A DNA stretch of 9,065 nt from DASVLX01 sp035552275 (GTDB lineage Bacteria; Actinomycetota; Actinomycetes; Mycobacteriales; Pseudonocardiaceae): NCBI GenBank assembly GCA_035552275.1, contig DASZLR010000171.1:1-9065 (forward strand). The letters are read 5' to 3'. A model generated the notes under the pieces. That model saw only the letters and a program-made list of their open reading frames with translations, had not been told where the DNA came from and made no database searches. This document shows, piece by piece, positions 1 to 4,891 of this stretch (its first letter is position 1; each line of letters begins with the position of its first letter). A program made the translations under genes and the position numbers.

Positions 1-972
1 GGGGGTGGCGTTGATCGCGGCGGTCATCGCGCCGTTGATCGCGTCGATGCCGAACCCGAGGGAGACCAGGGCGGTGCCCGCCACCGCCACCACAGCGGTG
101 TCCACGGCGGCGGCGATCTTGGCGACGCCGATGGCGTCGCCCAGTTTGCTGATCGCCACCGGCACGCCCTCCTCTTCCCCGGAGAACAGGCTGGCCAACC
201 CGAACACGAACGAGAACCCGGCCTGCAACGCCAGATCGGCCAGGGTGCGGATGACCTGGTCCATCGCCTCGGTCATCCACTCGGCATAGTCGTGCAGCGA
301 CTGACACAACTGGTCGCAGCCGCGCACCAACGCGGTCAGGATCGCTGTGTCGCTGGCCCCGCCGACCCGATCCCAGTACTCGTCCAGCGCGTCCAGATCA
401 GCCGAGGAGTTGTTGGCGAACAACGTCTCCAACTGGTTGTGGCAGGCATCCGTCAGATCCTGCACCTGATCCCGGGCCGCCCCGAAGTCATCGGCCAGGG
501 CGTGCAGCCCGCTCGGCGAACCCAGCGGAATCTTCTGCTCCAACGACGCGACACCGATCGGGAACTTCGTGTGCCCGAACAGCGACGGCGCGGTGAGGTT
601 CATCGGCAGGTAGGTGCCGCTGGACGCGGGCGTCCAGGGTGTCTCGTCGGGGTTGTTGCCGGGCACCGACGCGTGATCGGCCCGCCAGTGGTTCACCCCG
701 GACCAGTCGATGCCCGTGGAGATGTCACCCAGCAGGTTGCACGCCCGGTCAAACCCCGCGAACACCTCATCGGCGACTGGCCGAAACTGCGCGTCGAAGT
801 CCTTGGCGTACTCATCGATCCCGGCGATCCCCGCCGCCGCGTTCACCTGACCCGACAACTGCTGCCCCACCTGAGCCAACGTCTGCAGGAACTGAACGAA
901 GTTCTCCGCGACGTAGTGGAAATCCTCCGGCGTCACCCGCACCGGCGCCAGCGGACCACCATCCGGCCGCAC
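1..972 (-). CDS. WXG-like type VII (ESX) secreted effector, N-terminal part; runs off left edge
   Basis: The minus strand is open from a GTG at 972 to the window edge, giving 324 residues with the C-terminus missing. It starts VRPDGGPLAPVRVTPEDFHY. Residues 12-100 look like one helical-hairpin module of actinobacterial ESX substrates, including a segment of the form AGIDEYAKDFDAQF (50-63). Residues 155-250 form a second, WXG100-like hairpin with YWDRVGG at 199-205 (Trp200, Gly204) in its turn. A hydrophobic stretch follows at about 286-312. In this family such N-termini are export modules for type VII secretion, carrying a variable toxin or enzyme at the C-terminus. What this one carries is outside the window, so 'toxin' is inference. 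The start is uncertain: an in-frame TGA lies only two codons upstream (976-978), the Shine-Dalgarno is poor, and GTG 942 is an alternative. An in-frame leader ORF precedes it. Confidence 0.7.
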   Translation of the reverse strand, partial: MRPDGGPLAPVRVTPEDFHYVAENFVQFLQTLAQVGQQLSGQVNAAAGIAGIDEYAKDFDAQFRPVADEVFAGFDRACNLLGDISTGIDWSGVNHWRADHASVPGNNPDETPWTPASSGTYLPMNLTAPSLFGHTKFPIGVASLEQKIPLGSPSGLHALADDFGAARDQVQDLTDACHNQLETLFANNSSADLDALDEYWDRVGGASDTAILTALVRGCDQLCQSLHDYAEWMTEAMDQVIRTLADLALQAGFSFVFGLASLFSGEEEGVPVAISKLGDAIGVAKIAAAVDTAVVAVAGTALVSLGFGIDAINGAMTAAINATP

Positions 973-975
973 CGA

Positions 976-1032
976 TCACACCCGCCACATCGCCGAAGTA
1001 GCGGGCATGAAGCCGATCCGTAAGTCGCTCAT
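976..1032 (-). CDS. 18-codon leaderless upstream ORF with a TTA codon, in frame with the ESX-like gene
   Basis: An ATG at 1032 opens an ORF of 18 residues (MSDLRIGFMPATSAMWRV) that stops at TGA 976-978. One codon (TCG) separates the stop from the GTG start of the ESX-like gene, in the same frame. A -10-like TATGGT (1039-1044) followed by exactly six bases before the ATG fits a leaderless transcript. Codon 4 is TTA, the rare leucine codon read by the bldA tRNA in Streptomyces. Either this is a short leader peptide whose translation is coupled to the effector, or it is the original N-terminus of the effector cut off by a nonsense change. I do not recognise the peptide. Confidence 0.4.
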   Translation of the reverse strand: MSDLRIGFMPATSAMWRV

Positions 1033-1038
1033 GCCGAC

Positions 1039-1044
1039 ACCATA
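1039..1044 (-). promoter_or_regulatory. -10 box of a probable leaderless promoter for the ESX-like unit
   Basis: TATGGT on the minus strand fits TANNNT and lies six bases before the ATG at 1032, which puts the expected transcription start on the ATG. No convincing -35 box is seen 16-18 bases upstream. Confidence 0.4.
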
Positions 1045-1087
1045 GACATGTCCCGTCACTCCCCGCCTGCGGCGGGAGCCGCAGCCG

Positions 1088-1264
1088 TTGCGGTGCGCCG
1101 AAGGCGATAGTTCCCGATCCGTGTCCAACGGCTCGTGTGTGGAGCTGGCCAACACCGATGCGGTCCGGGACCGGAAGAACCTCGACGGCCCAATCCTGAC
1201 GGCCGACCTGCCCGGCCTCATCGCGGCCATCAAGACCGACAGGTTTCCGCCCGAGTACCGATGA
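1088..1264 (+). CDS. DUF397 domain small protein (probable TTG start)
   Basis: This frame encodes 58 residues whose centre and C-terminus match the DUF397 pattern: GSCVELANTDAVRDRKNLDG, then a hydrophobic helix LPGLIAAIKTDRF. Family members usually read 'CVEVA...VAVRDSKDPDGP...W..F...VK.G.F'. Here the usual Trp of the last helix is replaced by Leu. DUF397 proteins are small partners of XRE-type helix-turn-helix regulators in Streptomyces and relatives (whiJ-like clusters). No such regulator is in this window. The start is the weak point. There is no in-frame ATG. TTG 1088, with GGGAG about nine bases upstream (1074-1078), gives the normal family length. GTG 1121 would remove part of the domain. 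The usual N-terminal 'WRKSS' has become 'EGDSSRS', so the 5' end may be degenerate. The split-barrel gene begins 30 bases downstream on the same strand. Confidence 0.6.
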   Translation: MRCAEGDSSRSVSNGSCVELANTDAVRDRKNLDGPILTADLPGLIAAIKTDRFPPEYR

Positions 1265-1294
1265 GTTCGCGGTCTGTTCGTGGTCTATTGGGGC

Positions 1295-1816
1295 ATGAGC
1301 GATCTGACACCTTCCGAGACCAAGAACCTGGACCGGTACGGCTCCGCCGAGTTGCCATGGAGCCGCGCCCGCGACGCCCTGGCGGGCGACCCGACGCCTG
1401 ATATCACGTACTTCCTGGGCACCTGCCGACCGGACGGCACGCCGCACGCCGCCGGGGTCGGCGCGCAGTGGATGGCCGGCGACCTCTACTTCACCAGCAG
1501 TCCGGCCGCCCGCAAGGCGCGTGACCTGGCGGTCAACCGGGTCTGCACGATCTCCGCGCGGCTGCCGGGCATTGACCTGGTGCTCGACGGGTCGGCGGAA
1601 CGGGTGACCGATTCAGACACGTTGGGGTGGGTCGCGGCCGGGTACCGCGCGGGCGGCTGGCCGGCCGAGGTCCAGGATGACGCGCTGACCGCGCCGTTCA
1701 ACGCCCCGAGCGCCGGGCCGCCGCCGTGGCACGTGTACCGGTTCGCGTTCCACACCGTGGTGGGCGTCGCGACCGCCGAGCCGCAGGGTGCCACCCGCTG
1801 GCGGTTCGAACGCTGA
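1295..1816 (+). CDS. Pyridoxamine 5'-phosphate oxidase family (FMN/F420 split-barrel) protein
   Basis: This 173-residue cytoplasmic protein has the flavin-binding split-barrel pattern. Residues 35-75 contain the first strands: ITYFLGTCRPDGTPHAAGVG, then a W-x-x-GDLYFTSSP segment (59-70) and an Arg/Lys-rich cofactor-phosphate stretch ARKARDLAVN. Residues 80-105 hold the conserved VCTISARLPGIDLVLDGSAE strands. The C-terminal part (120-173) is rich in Pro/Trp and ends with WHVYRFAFHTVVGV and WRFER, as in small actinobacterial 'PNPOx family' proteins. In these families the substrate is rarely known, so true PNP oxidase activity should not be assumed. I chose ATG 1295 (MSDLTPSE) over the ATG at 1280: the extra five residues are not part of the fold, and no Shine-Dalgarno fits either start, so a leaderless or near-leaderless message is likely. 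It ends 32 bases before the stop of the convergent MFS gene. Confidence 0.8.
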   Translation: MSDLTPSETKNLDRYGSAELPWSRARDALAGDPTPDITYFLGTCRPDGTPHAAGVGAQWMAGDLYFTSSPAARKARDLAVNRVCTISARLPGIDLVLDGSAERVTDSDTLGWVAAGYRAGGWPAEVQDDALTAPFNAPSAGPPPWHVYRFAFHTVVGVATAEPQGATRWRFER

Positions 1817-1818
1817 AG

Positions 1819-1838
1819 CCGGCGAAGCGGCGGGCCGG
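1819..1838. terminator. Possible bidirectional terminator between convergent genes
   Basis: CCGGC (1819-1823) and GCCGG (1834-1838) form a 5-bp GC stem with a 10-base loop in the 32-base gap between the convergent stops at 1816 and 1849. There is no T-tract, which is common for actinobacterial terminators. The stem is short, so support is modest. Confidence 0.35.
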
Positions 1839-1848
1839 TGGTCCCGCG

Positions 1849-3141
1849 CTACTCCGTCGTCACGGCTGGAGTGGCGACGGTTTCCGGCGTGCCGAAGGCG
1901 ATGCCGCGTGCCTCCTTGCCGACCAACACCAGCACCAGGACGGCGATCAGCACCGGCACAATCGTCACCGCCAGCGCGAACGGATAGCCGTGCGTGGTCG
2001 CCAGTTGCTCCTGAATCGGCAGGTTGAACGCGGCCAGGCAATTGCCGAGCTGATATGTCACGCCGGGGTAGAAACCGCGAATGGAATCCGGCGACATCTC
2101 GGTCAGGTGCGCCGGAATGACGCCCCACGCGCCCTGCACCGCGACCTGCATCAAGAATGAGCCCAGCACCAGCATTCCGGCCGTGTGCGAATAGGCGAAC
2201 AGCGGCACGATCGGCAGCCCGAGGACGGCGCAGAAGGCGATCGTGTAGCGCCGGCCGAATCGCGAGGACAGCGTGCCGAAGACCAGGCCGCCGATGATCG
2301 CGCCCACGTTGTAGATCACCGCGATCCAGGTCGCGGTGCTGGCCGACAGGTGCGCGCCGCCGTGCGCGGTCGCCTTCAGGAAGGTCGGATAGACATCCTG
2401 GGTGCCGTGGCTCATCCAGTTGAACGCGGTCATCAGCAGAATGAGATAGACGAACCGGCGGACTATCTTCGCGTTGAGCAGGACGTCCCGGAACCTGGTT
2501 TTGGTGACCCGCATCCGCCGCTGGGCCGTCTCCCACACCTCGGATTCCTTCACCCGCGCCCGAATGATCAGACTGATGAACGCCGGAATGATGGACAGCC
2601 CGAACAGCCAGCGCCAGGACAGCCCCAATTCGGTGTGCACGAGCAGGAACGCCAGCGACGCCAACAGGTAACCGAACGAATAGCCCTCCTGCAACAATCC
2701 GGAGAAGAAGCCACGCCGGCTGGCCGGGATCTTCTCCATCGCCAGCGCCGCGCCCAGGCCCCATTCGCCGCCCATCCCGATTCCGTACAGCAGGCGCAGG
2801 ATCAGCAACACGGTGAAGTTGGGCGCGAACGCGCACAGGAAGCCGATGATCGAGTAGAAGACGACGTCGACCATCAGTGGCCGCCGACGGCCGACTCGGT
2901 CCGCCCACAGGCCGAACAGCAGCGCCCCGACCGGGCGCATCAGCAGGGTGGCCGTGGTCAGGAAGGCCACCGTGGTGGTGGACACCTTCAGGTCCTTGCC
3001 GATGTCGGCGTAGACGAGCACCACGATGAAGTAGTCGAACGCGTCCATCGTCCAGCCGAGCTGTGCGGCGATGAACGAGTTCCGCTGGTCCGCGGTGAGT
3101 CGCTGGCGGGGCGCTGATCCGCCGGATCTCTGGATGGCCAC
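1849..3141 (-). CDS. MFS transporter, SHS family (Jen1/NanT-like), probable monocarboxylate:H+ symporter
   Basis: This 430-residue protein has about 12 hydrophobic segments and a central loop at about 195-228. The MFS motif A between TM2 and TM3 is GLWADRVGRRRP (77-88), with a second copy, GTLSSRFGRR (289-298), between TM8 and TM9. The N-terminal LGWTMDAFDYFIV (28-40) and RLLYGIGMGGEWGLGAALAMEK (116-137) are typical of the SHS subfamily. NWMSHGTQDVYPTFL (241-255) matches the Jen-family signature NXX[S/T]HX[S/T]QDXXXT, which was defined in lactate/pyruvate:H+ symporters. The substrate is therefore probably a monocarboxylate such as lactate; sialate or aromatic acids are less likely. I chose GTG 3141 because AGGGGAGG (3152-3159) lies ten bases upstream. 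The ATG at 3210 would add 23 polar residues and has no ribosome site. It is divergent from glnA2 across a 139-bp gap. Confidence 0.85.
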   Translation of the reverse strand: MAIQRSGGSAPRQRLTADQRNSFIAAQLGWTMDAFDYFIVVLVYADIGKDLKVSTTTVAFLTTATLLMRPVGALLFGLWADRVGRRRPLMVDVVFYSIIGFLCAFAPNFTVLLILRLLYGIGMGGEWGLGAALAMEKIPASRRGFFSGLLQEGYSFGYLLASLAFLLVHTELGLSWRWLFGLSIIPAFISLIIRARVKESEVWETAQRRMRVTKTRFRDVLLNAKIVRRFVYLILLMTAFNWMSHGTQDVYPTFLKATAHGGAHLSASTATWIAVIYNVGAIIGGLVFGTLSSRFGRRYTIAFCAVLGLPIVPLFAYSHTAGMLVLGSFLMQVAVQGAWGVIPAHLTEMSPDSIRGFYPGVTYQLGNCLAAFNLPIQEQLATTHGYPFALAVTIVPVLIAVLVLVLVGKEARGIAFGTPETVATPAVTTE

Positions 3142-3151
3142 GGCGCTGGGG

Positions 3152-3159
3152 CCTCCCCT
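3152..3159 (-). promoter_or_regulatory. Ribosome binding site deciding the MFS start
   Basis: AGGGGAGG on the minus strand is a near-perfect Shine-Dalgarno ten bases before GTG 3141. It is the only strong one in the window, which supports 3141 rather than the upstream ATG at 3210. Confidence 0.7.
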
Positions 3160-3167
3160 CACGTCGA

Positions 3168-3183
3168 AACGATTCCGATCGTT
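3168..3183. promoter_or_regulatory. Candidate operator palindrome in the MFS/glnA2 divergent region
   Basis: AACGAT-TCCG-ATCGTT is a perfect inverted repeat with 6-bp arms. CGAA/TTCG flanks extend the symmetry with one base offset. It lies 27-42 bases upstream of the MFS start, just ahead of the Shine-Dalgarno, and about 100 bases upstream of glnA2. The placement suits a repressor dimer acting on the transporter. The regulator is unknown. Confidence 0.4.
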
Positions 3184-3268
3184 CGTACCCCGGTGGCGGC
3201 CCGCTGGCAACTACCTAACCTCGCAGCAGACGCAGCGGGGCGGCAATGCGCTGTTCACGCGCGGTGCC

Positions 3269-3274
3269 TACGCT
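3269..3274 (+). promoter_or_regulatory. -10 box of a probable leaderless glnA2 promoter
   Basis: TACGCT fits TANNNT and is followed by exactly six bases (TTGGCC) before ATG 3281. No Shine-Dalgarno is present in front of the ATG, so a leaderless message is the simplest reading. No clear -35 box is seen. Confidence 0.5.
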
Positions 3275-3280
3275 TTGGCC

Positions 3281-4624
3281 ATGGATCGCCAGCAGGAGTT
3301 CGTGTTGCGCACCCTTGAGGAGCGCGACATCCGGTTCGTCCGGTTGTGGTTCACCGACGTGCTTGGCTTCCTCAAGTCGGTGTCGATCGCACCGGCCGAG
3401 TTGGAGGGCGCGTTCGCCGAGGGCATCGGGTTCGACGGCTCGGCGATCGAGGGCTTCTCGCGCGTCTACGAGTCGGACATGATCGCCAAGCCGGACCCGT
3501 CGACGTTCCAGGTGCTGCCGTGGGAGACCGGCGACGGCGACCACTACTCCGCGCGGATGTTCTGCGACATCGCCATGCCGGACGGCTCGCCGTCCTGGGC
3601 CGACCCGCGACACGTGCTGCGCCGCACCCTCGCCAAAGCCACCGAGCAGGGCTTCACCTGCTACGTGCACCCGGAGATCGAGTTCTTCCTGCTCACCGAC
3701 CTCACCTACGACGGCACCGAGCCGATCCCGGCCGACAACGGCGGCTACTTCGACCAGGCCAGCCACGCCACCGCGACGCACTTCCGCAGACACGCCATCG
3801 AGGCACTTGAGGCGATGGGCATCTCGGTCGAGTTCAGCCACCACGAAGGCGCGCCCGGCCAGCAGGAGATCGACCTCCGCTACGCCGACGCGCTGACCAT
3901 GGCCGACAACGTGATGACGTTCCGCTACGTCATCAAGGAGGTCGCGATCACCCAGGGCGTGCGGGCCTCGTTCATGCCCAAGCCGTTCACCAACCACCCC
4001 GGCTCCGGCATGCACACTCACGTCAGCCTGTTCGAGGGCGACCGTAACGCCTTCTACGACCTTGAGAACCCGTACGAGCTCTCCGACGTCGGCCGGATGT
4101 TCGTGGCCGGGCTGCTCAAGCACGCCCGGGAGATCAGCGCGATCACCAACCAGTGGGTGAACTCGTACAAGCGGCTGGTCGTCGGCGGCGAGGCGCCCAC
4201 CTCGGTGTGCTGGGGTCACGCGAACCGTTCGGCCCTGGTTCGGGTGCCGCTGTACAAGCCGTCGAAATCAGGGTCGCGCCGGGTCGAGGTGCGCACCCTG
4301 GACACTGGCTGCAACCCGTACCTCGCCTACGCCGTGATTCTCGCCGCCGGCCTGCGCGGGGTGGCCAAGGGCTACGAACTGCCGCCGGCCGCCGAGGACG
4401 ACGTGTGGTCGCTGTCCGAGGCCGAGCGCAAGGCCGCCGGCTACGACAGCCTGCCGCAGAATCTGGGCGAGGCGCTGAACGAGATGGAGGGCTCCGAGCT
4501 GGTCGCGGAGGCCCTGGGCGAGCACGTCTACGACTTCTTCCTGCGCAACAAGCGGATGGAATGGGACGGCTACCGGCGCGAGGTCACCCCGTACGAACTC
4601 CGCACCGGACTTCCCGTTCTGTGA
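3281..4624 (+). CDS. glnA2: GlnA2-type glutamine synthetase (class I, alpha-like); gamma-glutamyl ligase
   Basis: This 447-residue cytoplasmic enzyme closely follows actinobacterial GlnA2, starting MDRQQEFVLRTLEERDIRFV and ending VTPEYLR-like (VTPYELRTGLPVL). The grasp-domain start GFDGSAIEGF is at 50-59. Metal and substrate ligands are seen in HPEIEFFLL (130-138), SHHEGAPGQQEIDLRYADAL (186-205), GSGMHTHVSL (241-250), NSYKRLV (294-300) and RRVEVRTLD (333-341). The reaction is ATP-dependent gamma-glutamylation of ammonia or another amine. In Streptomyces coelicolor, GlnA2 has been described as acting on polyamines, so ammonia assimilation may not be its main job. A Tyr in KGYELPP (363-369) sits where GlnE-regulated enzymes have NLYDLP; whether it is adenylylated is unknown. 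I chose ATG 3281 because the frame upstream overlaps the divergent transporter and lacks family similarity. glnE, the usual neighbour in mycobacteria, is not downstream. Confidence 0.93.
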   Translation: MDRQQEFVLRTLEERDIRFVRLWFTDVLGFLKSVSIAPAELEGAFAEGIGFDGSAIEGFSRVYESDMIAKPDPSTFQVLPWETGDGDHYSARMFCDIAMPDGSPSWADPRHVLRRTLAKATEQGFTCYVHPEIEFFLLTDLTYDGTEPIPADNGGYFDQASHATATHFRRHAIEALEAMGISVEFSHHEGAPGQQEIDLRYADALTMADNVMTFRYVIKEVAITQGVRASFMPKPFTNHPGSGMHTHVSLFEGDRNAFYDLENPYELSDVGRMFVAGLLKHAREISAITNQWVNSYKRLVVGGEAPTSVCWGHANRSALVRVPLYKPSKSGSRRVEVRTLDTGCNPYLAYAVILAAGLRGVAKGYELPPAAEDDVWSLSEAERKAAGYDSLPQNLGEALNEMEGSELVAEALGEHVYDFFLRNKRMEWDGYRREVTPYELRTGLPVL

Positions 4625-4681
4625 GCGAGGTCAGTTGCCAGGCGCACTGATCCGCAGCAGGATGACCTTCAACTGACGCTC
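4623..4681 (+). terminator. Possible terminator hairpin after glnA2
   Basis: GAGCG (4623-4627) and CAGTTG (4632-4637) pair with CAACTG (4670-4675) and CGCTC (4677-4681), with an internal asymmetric loop. A small inner hairpin, ATCC (4650-4653) with GGAT (4660-4663), fits inside. AGGTCA (4628-4633) can pair instead with TGACCT (4663-4668). There is no T-tract. Confidence 0.4.
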
Positions 4682-4879
4682 GACCACTGCGTACATGATC
4701 AGAGGCCGGCATCCGGACCGAGGCCACAGCCCGCACCGCAGGAGCGATCCGTTCGACGGCGACAGTCCTCGACACGGCGGTCATCGGATGAGTATCCCAA
4801 CCAGGCCGACGTTCCCGCACCCCATCCGGCGTGTCGGACCGGATGATGTGACGGCCGGAAGGACGTCGTTCGCGTCGGC
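4682..4879. other. Intergenic region upstream of the fusion gene; no gene supported
   Basis: I find no convincing gene here. The heptamer CATCCGG occurs at 4710-4716 and 4823-4829 and inverted at 4839-4845. The minus-strand frame ending in the glnA2 tail encodes a short stretch (MYAVVERQLKVILLRI) that weakly resembles the end of RelE/ParE toxins, but nothing upstream supports a gene. Confidence 0.4.
4823..4845. promoter_or_regulatory. Perfect inverted repeat upstream of the fusion-gene promoter
   Basis: CATCCGG (4823-4829) and CCGGATG (4839-4845) form 7-bp perfect arms with a 9-base spacer. The repeat ends 34 bases before the TAGGTT -10 box at 4880. It could be an activator or repressor site, or a hairpin ending read-through from glnA2. 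Confidence 0.35.
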
Positions 4880-4885
4880 TAGGTT
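4880..4885 (+). promoter_or_regulatory. -10 box of a probable leaderless promoter for the fusion gene
   Basis: TAGGTT fits TANNNT and lies exactly six bases before GTG 4892, the same geometry as for glnA2. There is no Shine-Dalgarno before the GTG. Confidence 0.5.
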
Positions 4886-4891
4886 CGCGGT

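Noticed and set aside
292..1023. Long plus-strand ORF rich in Arg, Gln and Val opposite the ESX-like gene
   Set aside because: The composition is that of an antisense shadow in GC-rich DNA. The minus strand in this stretch encodes a sensible helical protein.
3071..3280. N-terminal extension of glnA2 to an upstream ATG at 3071
   Set aside because: It would overlap the start of the divergent transporter, has no family similarity, and GlnA2 proteins begin at MDRQ.
4632..4697. Minus-strand 21-residue frame resembling the C-terminus of RelE/ParE toxins
   Set aside because: Only the last about 20 residues look suggestive. No matching toxin body or antitoxin can be found in any frame upstream.
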